64,000 nt of DNA, taken from positions 2,480,001 to 2,544,000 of the forward strand of contig NZ_LBGV01000001.1 of NCBI RefSeq assembly GCF_001274635.1. The letters are read 5' to 3'. Made by a program: the position numbers and the translations under genes. The stretch comes from Persicobacter sp. CCB-QB2 (GTDB lineage: Bacteria > Bacteroidota > Bacteroidia > Cytophagales > Cyclobacteriaceae). Positions 1 to 8,195 of this stretch are shown here, piece after piece; the stretch's first letter is position 1, and every line of letters begins with the position of its first letter. Under the pieces are notes generated by a model. The model was given only the letters and a program-made list of their open reading frames with translations. It made no database searches and was not told where the DNA came from.

Positions 1-434
1 TGTTGCTCTTTGGTAATTTGGTGAAAGAAATTGGCGCCAATACGCTTCGGTTAAAGGAAGCGGCTTCCGGCCCGATCATGAATGCCGCCACCATTTTTCT
101 TGGCCTTACCGTGGGCGCTACCATGACGGCCCAAACATTCCTGAATATCAAAACCCTTTCTATTGTGGGGGGCGGATTTTTGGCTTTCGCGATTTCCATT
201 GCCGTGGGAATAATGGCCGTAAAAACCTATAACCTCTTCGCGGAGAAGAAGATCAATCCGCTGATCGGAGCCACCGGCTTATCGGCTGTACCCATGGCCT
301 CTCGGGTGGCCAATGAAATCAGTCTCCGTTATGATTCTCGGAATCACATTTTGCAATATTGTATGGCCTCCAATATTTCAGGCGTGATTGGTTCCGCTGT
401 GGCGGCGGGCGTCTTGATTTCATTCTTGAACTAA
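1..434 (+). CDS. Na+-translocating decarboxylase beta subunit, C-terminal part (OadB/GcdB/MmdB family)
   Basis: The reading frame is open from the window edge, so this is the last ~143 residues of a longer gene (family members are ~370-430 aa). The visible part holds hydrophobic helices, the conserved stretch around ATGLSAVPMASRVAN and a C-terminal glycine/alanine-rich helix ending in ISFLN, all typical of the beta subunit. In the family this membrane subunit couples decarboxylation of a biotin-bound carboxyl group to Na+ export. The partner subunits would lie upstream, outside the window. With the Rnf complex further right, it points to a cell that may use sodium-based energetics (inference). 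Confidence 0.85.
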   Translation, partial: LLFGNLVKEIGANTLRLKEAASGPIMNAATIFLGLTVGATMTAQTFLNIKTLSIVGGGFLAFAISIAVGIMAVKTYNLFAEKKINPLIGATGLSAVPMASRVANEISLRYDSRNHILQYCMASNISGVIGSAVAAGVLISFLN

Positions 435-1167
435 GCTGAATGAGGCCCCACTTTATTTACGCTCCTGAAAATTAACCACCTTAAAAAAACACTATTAAGC
501 CGGATTGCGCTTGCTTAAATTCTCGTTTAGCTGCAAGGCGGAGAATATGAAGGAATTTTTCCTATTTCTAGTTTTTCCCTGGAAGAAGTTGAACGAGGAG
601 AAAGCAAGCGCTCCCCTATTTTGGAACTATTAAAAAAATCAGAAAAACCACCTATCACGAACTGTCCCTCTGGACCTATTCGCAAAACCCGACAGAAAAT
701 AATTCTGGTTAAAAATGTCTGCATAAAAAGAACAAGCCCCCAGCTCATTCCTACCCGCTCGACAAGGACTCTCCAAAATTATGCTTTTTGATCACGAAAA
801 CTGCTTATTGGATAAGTCAACCTCCTGGAACTAAAAACGCAACAACCGCTATAAACTTACACGCAATTCCAACCTCCCCATTTTCTTTCATCCATTTTTT
901 CTCTTCAAAAACGAACATCCCTCACCCCATAGTACAATCAAACGCAAACAGCAGCAAATCAAGCGAATACACAAATAATTCGAAAAATTGGACTGAAAAA
1001 TTCAATGAAAATCAGATAAAGTTTAAAAAATAATTGAATTAGGTAATTGCTTCATATGGAAAATAGTCATACTTTAGTTCAAAACTTACACGATTATTAC
1101 ATCCATCAAATAATCAAGACTTCTAAAAATTATTCACTTAGTCAAATAAACTTACATCAATATACGA
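435..1167. other. Gap before the secreted protein gene; holds repeat copy A
   Basis: No credible gene is seen. A full MITE-like repeat occupies 499-709. The rest (710-1167) is AT-rich. Short open frames there (for example 788-1033) have biased low-complexity composition and no recognisable start context. Confidence 0.6.
499..709 (+). repeat. MITE-like element, copy A
   Basis: The left end (GCCGGATTGCGCTTGCTTAA) and right end (AATAATTCTGGT) match the family termini. TAA lies on both sides (496-498 and 710-712). The internal core contains the CTCGTTTAGCTGC arm, the GAAGGAATTTTTCC centre and the GAGGAGAAAGCAAGC arm. Length is 211 bp. Confidence 0.8.
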
Positions 1168-1602
1168 ATGAAAATATTACAGAAACTATTCCTCCTCCTC
1201 TTCTTTTTTGCCCTTTCCCATATGGCTGAAGCCCAAACTTTCTTCGGTTATACTATAGGCAATAAATTAAAAGAAGACCTCAACAAAACTACCGAAATCG
1301 GAGGATTACCGGCCAAATTGGTAGTGAAGCAGTATCAGGGCAAAATCATTTACATCGGCGCCCATTTTGATGTAACTAATAAGAATGATGCCCGCCTAAA
1401 AGATGTGAAAAGAGCCTTTATTGACAAGTTCCACCTCACATTGAAGGATTATGGCCACCGCGAACTTCAAACCATCAAAGGCATTACTTTCGCTATTGAT
1501 AACAAGCCCGCCAGATTCTCGGTTTCCAACCAGGAAGGGTTTAAGCAGAAAGCCAATGCTGAAAAGAATGCACAAAAGAACAGCATTCAAAATATGATGT
1601 AG
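1168..1602 (+). CDS. Small secreted protein of unknown function
   Basis: 144 aa. Residues 1-22 form a signal peptide (hydrophobic LFLLLFFFALS core, cleavage likely after AEA), so the mature ~120-residue protein is exported. The mature part alternates short beta-like segments with lysine-rich stretches and ends in a K/N/Q-rich tail (QKANAEKNAQKNSIQNMM). No family is recognised. It is monocistronic and followed directly by a clear terminator. The start is the first Met before the signal sequence; an overlapping frame at 1047-1229 is not credible. Confidence 0.6.
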   Translation: MKILQKLFLLLFFFALSHMAEAQTFFGYTIGNKLKEDLNKTTEIGGLPAKLVVKQYQGKIIYIGAHFDVTNKNDARLKDVKRAFIDKFHLTLKDYGHRELQTIKGITFAIDNKPARFSVSNQEGFKQKANAEKNAQKNSIQNMM

Positions 1603-1633
1603 TAATCCGTAGTTCGTATTTATAAGTGTAGAA

Positions 1634-1658
1634 AGGAGGCTAAGACCTCCTTTTTTTT
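1634..1658 (+). terminator. Rho-independent terminator of the 1168-1602 gene
   Basis: Stem AGGAGG/CCTCC around a short TAAGA loop, followed by eight T residues. Confidence 0.8.
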
Positions 1659-1784
1659 ATGCAAAAAAAGGAGCCGAAGCTCCTGATTAATATTTATTCT
1701 TTTTCTTATCCTAAAGCACCCCTTCTAAACTCAACCCCCTCCATACAAAATTAAGTTTTGGGGCTTAAGGAACGCTGCTCCTGA

Positions 1785-1920
1785 TATTTTAAATACCAAA
1801 ATTGAGGCAAGCCTGCTTGCTTATCATTCATCTGAGTTCTTGAAAAGACTTGAAACAGGGAAATTTTCGTCATTTCCCAGCTTGCGGCAAAACGAAGATT
1901 TAAGCAGGCACAATACGGGT
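1785..1920 (-). repeat. MITE-like element, copy B (left end degraded)
   Basis: The core is in reverse orientation (TATCATTCATCTGAG ... CGGCAAAACGAAGATTTAAGC). The right terminus ACAATACGGGT is followed directly by TTA, the stop codon of the gene to its right. The left terminus cannot be recognised and may lie near 1725. Confidence 0.65.
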
Positions 1921-3509
1921 TATGAGGTTGCAGCAAACTCCTTCTCCACATCTACCAGGATTTTCAGATCCGGGTATTGCTCCTGCAAAAGGGCTATATA
2001 GCCGGGAGATGTTTTCACGATATCAGTAATTTCTCTCTGAATCCCCAGCAATCCGGTTGTTCCTATCGAAGGTATCGACATTGGACGCTTAGCGATCAAC
2101 CAATACTTCACATTCCCATTCACTTCCACGCGCTCAATGGTCCTCACCGGCAGTTTATTCTTTATAATTTCCAGCTCGGCATCCCAATATCCCTTGGCCA
2201 CTTCATAGTCGAAAAAGTGGTAATCATCTTTTCCTTTCAGCTCATCACGTTTCACCCCATAATCATTCACTACCGCCTGATTGTACAAATGAAATTTCCC
2301 TTCATGATCCTTCAAATACACCTTACCTTCTACCTCATCCAGTATTTTTTCCATCATATCATTCTGCTTACTCAAGCGCTTCATCATCGCCTTCTGAGTC
2401 GCCGCTTCCTCTCTTTTCAATCGCTCCATTTCCTCCTGCGTCGCCTGCATCTCTTCCATATTCTGACGAAGCTCCTCTTCACTGGCCTCCAATTCCTGCT
2501 TTTGCTTTAAAGATTCCGACAATAATTGCTGCGTGCGCTCCCCGACTTGCTGACTATCAATCATGGCAGCAACATCTTCTCCCAATTTATTGATAAATTC
2601 CAATTCATGCGCTTCGAAAATATCAAAAGCAGCAATCTCTAACACCCCCCGAACTTGTTCGTTATACATCAGCGGCAGGATATACACATTCTTGGGCAAT
2701 GCCTGCCCTAAACCTGAAGTTATGCGATAATAATCCTGCGGAACATCCTTTAAATATATGGGCATTTTCTCTAAATACGCCTGCCCTACCAAGCCCTCAC
2801 CAGGACTTACCTGATGGTCAATGAACTTCTTACGATTAAAAGCATAGCAACCTTTCATCGTTAACCTCACCTGCGCTTCCTCATTCTCTTCCACCACATA
2901 CATCGCCACTTGATTAGCATTCACATATTTGGAGAGTTCTGAAACCAGTTGTTCACAAAAAGCATGAATATTCTGGCTATCAGTCCTCCGGAATAAAGCG
3001 GAGAAATCCGCCAACCCTTTACTCACCCATTGCTTTTTGCGCTCCTCCTGAGAAGCTTCCTGCAATTGTCGCCCCATTTTTTGTAAGGCCAGCCCTAATT
3101 TATCCTCTTGCTCCACTTCCCGCGTTTGGAAATCCAGTCGCCCCAGGGCTTCGGCATGCGCCACCTGCTCATCCAGATAATTAGAGACCTTGAATAACTG
3201 CCGATGAACATAACTAAACTCCCAAGTGGCATATTCACTATTTTTCCAATCTTCCGCCTTTCTGGTGAAATCCCTCAAATCGGCATGTAAGCGCACAAAA
3301 CCCTCTTTCACTTTCCATAGGATAACAGATAATCCTACCACTAACACTACGCCAAGAATGACCGAAAGTAAAATACCTTTGCCAAAAATCAGATTTACGA
3401 CCAAAGACACCAACAAGAGAATAGCAACTCCCAAGGCCATCACCAAAAAAGACTGTAATGACTTACCACCTTTACTTTCCAGCGGCCCTTTTTCCATTAT
3501 TGTTTCCAT
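1920..3509 (-). CDS. Membrane-anchored GAF-PAS sensor protein with coiled coil
   Basis: 529 aa. Two adjacent transmembrane helices lie at about residues 19-41 and 44-66. A helical linker follows, then a GAF domain (~165-320, with SPGEGLVGQA and a YILPLMYNEQVRGVLEI core), a long Glu/Gln-rich coiled coil (~325-395) and a PAS domain (~390-500, with VYLKDHEGKFHLYN). No histidine kinase, GGDEF or phosphatase domain follows, so it senses without an obvious output domain; it may signal through dimer conformation or a partner protein. GAF plus QEEMER-type coiled-coil proteins are common in Cytophagales. The stop codon TAA at 1920-1922 sits exactly on the end of repeat copy B. Product class is secure, role unknown. 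Confidence 0.8.
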   Translation of the reverse strand: METIMEKGPLESKGGKSLQSFLVMALGVAILLLVSLVVNLIFGKGILLSVILGVVLVVGLSVILWKVKEGFVRLHADLRDFTRKAEDWKNSEYATWEFSYVHRQLFKVSNYLDEQVAHAEALGRLDFQTREVEQEDKLGLALQKMGRQLQEASQEERKKQWVSKGLADFSALFRRTDSQNIHAFCEQLVSELSKYVNANQVAMYVVEENEEAQVRLTMKGCYAFNRKKFIDHQVSPGEGLVGQAYLEKMPIYLKDVPQDYYRITSGLGQALPKNVYILPLMYNEQVRGVLEIAAFDIFEAHELEFINKLGEDVAAMIDSQQVGERTQQLLSESLKQKQELEASEEELRQNMEEMQATQEEMERLKREEAATQKAMMKRLSKQNDMMEKILDEVEGKVYLKDHEGKFHLYNQAVVNDYGVKRDELKGKDDYHFFDYEVAKGYWDAELEIIKNKLPVRTIERVEVNGNVKYWLIAKRPMSIPSIGTTGLLGIQREITDIVKTSPGYIALLQEQYPDLKILVDVEKEFAATS

Positions 3510-3700
3510 CTCTAAAAAATAAATTAAAAAATACGGTTCTATACTTCCACTTCTAACGAAAATATAAAATTAATTCTTCCTTAGCGTATCGGGATTCAAT
3601 TAATCCATTATAAAATAAAATTATCCATCCTTGAAAATCAAATCACGCAAACCTACCTCTGCTCAACATTCAAGAAGCTGGCAAACAAAAACATAAGACA

Positions 3701-3736
3701 AAAAAAATACCCCGGACCAAAAAAGGTCAGGGGTAC
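3701..3736 (-). terminator. Terminator of the RGG-rich protein gene
   Basis: Stem TACCCC(T)GACC/GGTCCGGGGTA on the minus strand with a following run of seven T residues (the A run at 3701-3707 on the plus strand). Confidence 0.8.
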
Positions 3737-3758
3737 CCATAAATATAAAGCGAATATT

Positions 3759-4634
3759 TTAATCTTCACTGGATTTTTCCTCCGAGGAGCCTCCTATCGG
3801 ACGACGAGGAGGTAAATCGGTTCTTCTTTCTCTAGGCGGGAGATCATTTCTCCTGGACTGATAACCTCCCTCACGACGCTGATAACCTCCTTCATTAGAA
3901 CGCTCACGTGGTGGAAAATTTCGACGGTTGTTATCATAACCTCCTTCGCGACGATTATCATAGCCCCCTTCACGGCGGTCATTATTATAATTACGTTGAT
4001 AACCTCCCTCACGACGCTCACCACCGTTGTTGTTATAGGGGCGACGTTCGCGGTCTTGATTATATGGACGACGCTGCTGGTAACCTCCTTCGCGACGCTC
4101 ACCGGAACCCTGCCCATAGCTTCTTTGCTGATAACCACCTTCGCGATTACCATAACTTCTTCTTTCACCAGACTGCTGATAGCCTCCTTCACGGTTTCCA
4201 TAGCTTCTGCGCTCACCGGATTGCTGACCTCCGTCTCTATCTCTGGATTGGTAATTAGGGCGATAACCACCTCCTTGTGGCCTACCGGAATTCTGGTATC
4301 CACCTCGGCCACCACCCTGGCGATATCCACCACCTGGTCTTTGTGGTCGCTGTGGCTTTACTGGTCTTGGCTTTTTCTTGGACTCGGGGAATTCGTCTTG
4401 CAGTCGTTTTAATACAGAGTCAATGGTGTCACTCATCTCAATCGGATAGGCAAAAACCTCCATCATTTGCCCGCGCACCTCTCTTTTTATTTTTTCCGGA
4501 TCACGACCAAAAACCTGACGATACATGCTGATCACCTGCATGCCGGCACGCTGTTGGCCCCACCCCCATTTACCCATACCTAAAGCAAAGGCACGCTGGT
4601 CAATGGTAGTGTACTTCTTTTCGTTCTCTGACAT
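3759..4634 (-). CDS. RGG/REGGYQ-repeat low-complexity protein, possible RNA-binding protein
   Basis: 291 aa in two parts. Residues 1-~85 are a compact domain (MSENEKKYTTIDQRAFALGMGK..., then a helix containing RQVFGRDPEKIKREVRGQM). From ~86 onward the chain is disordered and highly repetitive: PQRPQRPGGGYRQGGGRGG, then many copies of ERREGGYQQR / RRSYGNREGGYQ / DNRREGGY. Arginine, glycine, tyrosine and asparagine dominate. Such RGG/GY-rich tails bind RNA or promote condensate formation in other proteins (known of the composition class, not of this protein). The N-terminal domain is not assigned to a family. It has its own terminator and lies downstream of tRNA-Ala on the same strand. Alternate frames in this region only look open because of the repeat composition. 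Confidence 0.7.
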   Translation of the reverse strand: MSENEKKYTTIDQRAFALGMGKWGWGQQRAGMQVISMYRQVFGRDPEKIKREVRGQMMEVFAYPIEMSDTIDSVLKRLQDEFPESKKKPRPVKPQRPQRPGGGYRQGGGRGGYQNSGRPQGGGYRPNYQSRDRDGGQQSGERRSYGNREGGYQQSGERRSYGNREGGYQQRSYGQGSGERREGGYQQRRPYNQDRERRPYNNNGGERREGGYQRNYNNDRREGGYDNRREGGYDNNRRNFPPRERSNEGGYQRREGGYQSRRNDLPPRERRTDLPPRRPIGGSSEEKSSED

Positions 4635-4847
4635 CTGTCTATTCGCTTTATTTTATTACTCAATATAATAACATTCGGCAAGTTCTTCCAAGCAGATCAC
4701 TAAAAAGCACTCATTTACAAGGTAATTCTGCTAACCGCCGAACAAAAAATCCCCCTTCGGTTATATCCAAAAACAACTACCAAAGGACCATAAACAAGAA
4801 ATTTCAATACCTCCACCTGATGGTTTCAATATTGAAATTTTTAAGAG

Positions 4848-4921
4848 TGGAGCATATCGGATTCGAACCGATGACCTCTACGCTGCCAGCGTAGCGCTCT
4901 AGCCAACTGAGCTAATGCCCC
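4848..4921 (-). tRNA. tRNA-Ala, anticodon GGC
   Basis: 74 nt on the minus strand. Acceptor GGGGCAT pairs with ATGCTCC (one G-U). The D-arm contains AGCTCAGTTGG. The anticodon stem CTACG/CGTAG holds loop CTGGCAG, giving anticodon GGC. The T-arm contains GGTTCGAATCC. The discriminator base is A, and CCA is not encoded. Confidence 0.95.
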
Positions 4922-4939
4922 TTGATTAATTTGAGAGCT

Positions 4940-4970
4940 CAAATGTAGCAAACTTTTTTAGGGAACAAAA
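4940..4970 (-). promoter_or_regulatory. Promoter of tRNA-Ala
   Basis: On the minus strand TTTTG (4970-4966) and TACATTTG (4947-4940) are separated by 18 nt. This fits the Bacteroidota TTTG...TAnnTTTG sigma consensus. The tRNA begins about 20 nt downstream. Confidence 0.65.
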
Positions 4971-5111
4971 TAATATTCCAATTTTTTTATAATTTATTAC
5001 ATCCAAAATTATACTACTTCAGGCATCTCAGACTCCCAAAAACCATATAACACCCTCACTAACAAATCAAAATAGAAATTCACAGACATTTCTAAAACAT
5101 CACCATCTCTC

Positions 5112-5270
5112 ACCCGAGTAAGGATACTTAAATCCTCATTTTTCCACCAGAAGGGAAAAATAGAGGAAATTTTCCTTTTTCAAATTTTTCCAAGAAAGCA
5201 GAGGAAGGAGGAGCCAACGCCCTTCACTCAAAGCAGGCGATTAAACTAAACCAGAGAAACCACCTACAAT
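5112..5270 (+). repeat. MITE-like element, copy C (degenerate)
   Basis: Left end ACCCGAGTAAGGATACTTAAATCCTC, core GGAAATTTTCC and a diverged right arm (AGCAGAGGAAGGAGGAGCC). The right terminus cannot be placed. Confidence 0.55.
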
Positions 5271-5467
5271 TTACTGAAAATAAAAACCCTCGGCCAGCCT
5301 CACTAAATATGGCAGTAGCTAGTTTGTGTAAAGCAAGCTTTAGTAATCCAAAATTAGATTACCCTAGAATTTGTATATCATTATTTTTAAGTAAATCTAT
5401 AGTATTATAAGATATTCACCCTAAATAGCCGTGAATAGCTTGAAATCTATTCGAATGATATGGTTTA

Positions 5468-5684
5468 TCCTGAATTGCACATGCTTTTATCTGCCTTTAG
5501 TCCCCAGACGGGAAATAGGAAAGAAATTTCCCTTTTTCAGATTTTTTCCAAGAAAGCAGTTTAATGAGTAGAAAGCAAGCATACCATAATTCGGGCTAAT
5601 AAAAAATCAGCAAAACCAACACTAACGACCTGAAAGAAAACTACTTGAACCAGCCAAACAAATATAAGGGTGAATAATTCTGAC
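5468..5684 (+). repeat. MITE-like element, copy D
   Basis: 217 bp. The left end (TCCTGAATTGCACATGC) is preceded by TTA (5465-5467). The right end (GGTGAATAATTCTGAC) is followed by TAA (5685-5687). The core has GAAATTTCC and GTAGAAAGCAAGC. Together with copy C it fills most of the gap between tRNA-Ala and the lipoprotein gene. Confidence 0.75.
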
Positions 5685-6056
5685 TAAATCTAGCGGTGTC
5701 AGTGCCAACGAAAAGGATCCCACCGTCTAATTGCAAAAGCCCTTTCCTCATGCTAATCAATTCAAAACATGAATTTCATCATCAGATTTTCAACCCGCTC
5801 CCTACAGCCATCCACACTATAAGTCAACAACCTTAACAGCAAGCTATAAGTCTTTAAAATCAGGAGGGAGTGATCATCCATAATATATGACAACTTCTTT
5901 ATGCATTTAGGGAGTAAATACCCCCCAATAACGGAGATAAGATTACTTTCCATGAACAAGGGAAATTGTGTTAATTCCCGGTTTCAATGACCTATTGCAT
6001 TTCAATTTTAACTTCTTTTTAAATCCTCCGTTACACCTTCCCTAAATCCTATTACA

Positions 6057-6086
6057 GAGAGCAGGACGAGCCCTGCTCTCTTTTTT
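6057..6086 (+). terminator. Strong terminator with no recognised gene upstream
   Basis: Perfect 9-bp stem GAGAGCAGG/CCTGCTCTC, 6-nt loop, six T residues on the plus strand. No plus-strand gene is visible between 4922 and 6056, so it may end a small RNA or the remains of a gene in 5690-6056. Confidence 0.75.
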
Positions 6087-6188
6087 GATCAATTACATCA
6101 TAAATTCAACAAGCGGGAAACCTTAGCTTTGTCTTCAGATTATAATAATAACCTGCAAGAATCCAGGCATGCCCTAGCTTACGACCAA

Positions 6189-6668
6189 ATGAAATCACTT
6201 CCGCTACTTTGTCTATCCATCCTCTTCCTGGCTGCCTGCAATTCCACCCCTAAGCAGCCAGAACACAGTCTCCTGCTAGGTCAGAGCCAACAGCTCAAAG
6301 GAACTTTTAAGTTAAATAATCCGGGAGCCCCTACCCTATTGTTCCACTTTTACAGTGAAAATCAACTCGCGCAAATCATGATAACGCCAACGGAAAGGGA
6401 CACCCTGTATAAAAGGTATAAGATAATTGGAAACAAACTATTTATACAGCATGATATGGAACATATTAACTCGGCGATCAGACAAGAAAGGGAAATGGGC
6501 AACGAAATTAATGCCTTATGGGCTGAAAAGTTAACCTCGAAAAATCAGACTTCGGATGTCTATGAAGTCATATCCCTCCAAAATGACTCAATTATTCTTA
6601 AAAAAAAGAACCGACCTTACATCTTTTTCAAAACCCACAAATCAGCAAAAAATCAACCCAATCTCTAA
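6189..6668 (+). CDS. Small lipoprotein of unknown function
   Basis: 159 aa from the Met at 6189. This start is chosen because it places a lipoprotein signal (MKSLPLLCLSILFLAAC, lipobox LAAC) at the N-terminus; the open frame itself extends upstream to 6129. The mature protein has a beta-rich lipocalin-like pattern (QQLKGTFKLNNPGAPTLLFHFYSENQ ... DTLYKRYKIIGNKLFI ... NDSIILKKK). A similar pattern appears at the C-terminus of the RDD protein that follows at 7142, suggesting a related domain (inference). No catalytic motif is seen. Confidence 0.6.
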   Translation: MKSLPLLCLSILFLAACNSTPKQPEHSLLLGQSQQLKGTFKLNNPGAPTLLFHFYSENQLAQIMITPTERDTLYKRYKIIGNKLFIQHDMEHINSAIRQEREMGNEINALWAEKLTSKNQTSDVYEVISLQNDSIILKKKNRPYIFFKTHKSAKNQPNL

Positions 6669-6699
6669 TAATAATTAATGACTTTCTCAAAGCCCTATA

Positions 6700-6900
6700 A
6701 AACCCTCGCTTGGCTACAAAACGGACAAAATGAAGGAATATCCCAATCTTGGGCCATTTTTTAAGGAAGTAGAAGAATGAAAAGAAAACAAGTCTAGCCC
6801 CATTTGGGCAATTAGAAAATCAGCTAAATTAACCTCATTGATCTGCCCCCATAGTGAATCAAAATAAATCTAGCGGGAATAAATTCGTGCTATATTTGGG
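6700..6900 (+). repeat. MITE-like element, copy E (diverged)
   Basis: Recognisable segments in family order are AAAATGAAGGAAT, GAAGTAGAAGAATGAAAAGAAAACAAG, CCATTTGGGCAATTAGAAAATCAGC, TAAATCTAGCGG and a right end TATTTGGG followed by TTA. The left boundary is approximate. Confidence 0.55.
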
Positions 6901-7141
6901 TTATTTAAAACGCTGAAACAACCTAATAACAAACCCCTTGCTTGGACATATTGAAGCTGACAGGCCATCATTCGGCTGTTATAAAAGCAGAAAGGTTTTC
7001 CCTTTTCTCTTGTGATTTAGGTACAATCCTATTATTTATGTACCACCAAAATAGACCACAAAACTTACATACTATACTTTCACAAGCAGAGCAACCCCTA
7101 TCCATATTTTGGATAATTGTTTTTTTTGTTCCTTGATAATT

Positions 7142-8020
7142 ATGGGAAAGGTTATTTCACTTCTTAATAAAAGGCTTAGCTGGAAACTTGAGGAAATCAG
7201 TGGCATTCCGGTCCCTACTGCCGACAAATGGCTCAGACTCATCAACTTTGGCATTGACGCCTTTGTTGTACAGTCTTCTTTATCCCTTTTCAGTTATTTT
7301 TATAAACTAGAAACCGGTTGGTTTTTAAACATCACGCTTTTCCTGTTTTATTACATCTTCTTTGAATACCATTTTCAATGGACCCTCGGCAAATTCATTA
7401 CCGAAACCAGAGTAGTGGACCAACATGGAGACGCTCCTAGCTTGGAAATGATAACCATTAGAAACCTGGCACGATGGATCCCCATTGGCTGGCTTCGAAT
7501 TTTTCAAAAAGACAATCGCTGTTGGCATGACACCAAAAGCCAAACCTACATTGTTAAGAAAGTAGATGCCCTGAAGCTCAAAGCTCAACATCAAAACAGT
7601 ATGGAGGATGAATCCTACATTTCCTTCGGTTGGCCCGGCAGTCTGATGATCCTTTTCTTATTTCTTTCCTACGAAATGGATTATTTGGTACGGGCGCATT
7701 TCATCCCAAAACCTGAGGCCCCATTGAGTGAAAAAGTTATTCAAAATGACTTACTCATCCAGAATACCCTGATCGGTGACTGGCGATTTGATCAGGAGGG
7801 AACACCAATCCTTTTTACCTTTGAAAATGATTCCATTGCCAAACAGCATTCCGAAGCAGGACAGGTGCAGGAATTTAAATATGTGGTCAGAGACGGGAAT
7901 TTAAAGCTCCGGAACGCGAACCGTCCCGAAACGAAATATCAGGTTTTATACCGCTCTGATTCCATTTTAAAGCTATATTCCTTTCAAAAGGGCAAAACCA
8001 TCCGGGCAAGGAAATATTAA
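7142..8020 (+). CDS. RDD-family membrane protein with C-terminal beta-rich domain
   Basis: 292 aa from the Met at 7142 (MGKVISLLNK); the frame is open further upstream, but that extension is hydrophobic and lacks a family match. An N-terminal RDD domain (~25-150) contains the conserved Arg/Asp in LRLINFGIDAF, two membrane helices, and the WTLGKF...VVDQHGDAPSL...RNLARWIP segment typical of the family. A third membrane helix lies near WPGSLMILFLFLSY. The C-terminal ~90 residues (LIGDWRFDQEGTPILFTFENDS...) look like a small lipocalin-type domain, resembling the preceding lipoprotein. RDD proteins are membrane proteins of mostly unknown function, some proposed as transporters. Confidence 0.75.
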   Translation: MGKVISLLNKRLSWKLEEISGIPVPTADKWLRLINFGIDAFVVQSSLSLFSYFYKLETGWFLNITLFLFYYIFFEYHFQWTLGKFITETRVVDQHGDAPSLEMITIRNLARWIPIGWLRIFQKDNRCWHDTKSQTYIVKKVDALKLKAQHQNSMEDESYISFGWPGSLMILFLFLSYEMDYLVRAHFIPKPEAPLSEKVIQNDLLIQNTLIGDWRFDQEGTPILFTFENDSIAKQHSEAGQVQEFKYVVRDGNLKLRNANRPETKYQVLYRSDSILKLYSFQKGKTIRARKY

Positions 8021-8058
8021 AAAAAGCCTCTTGAAGTTTATTATCAGGAGGCTTTTTT
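8021..8058 (+). terminator. Terminator after the RDD gene
   Basis: AAAAAGCCTC / GGAGGCTTTTTT hairpin directly after the stop codon. A and T runs on both sides make it potentially bidirectional, also serving the histidine kinase operon on the other strand. Confidence 0.75.
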
Positions 8059-8195
8059 CTGATTCAGTCCTTATATCCATAAATTAGCAAAGGATGGTTC
8101 CATAAGCCCCTGAAGATTAAAAAAACGAAGAAAGCCATCTGCTCTTATATTGCTTACTTTTGTTAGGCAGCCTCCCTTAAGAGATAAATGGACGC

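Noticed and set aside
499..709. Repeat family as CRISPR or attC array
   Set aside because: Copies are kilobases apart in both orientations, with inverted ends and TAA flanks, unlike CRISPR or integron cassettes.
788..1033. 81-residue open frame upstream of the secreted protein
   Set aside because: Low-complexity Asn/Ser/Lys composition, no start context, in AT-rich DNA.
3794..4412. Long open frames opposite or alternate to the RGG protein
   Set aside because: They arise from the repeat composition; only the 3759-4634 frame has a structured N-terminus and terminator.
5762..5959. 65-residue minus-strand frame
   Set aside because: No family, no promoter, and a plus-strand terminator nearby; could not be supported.
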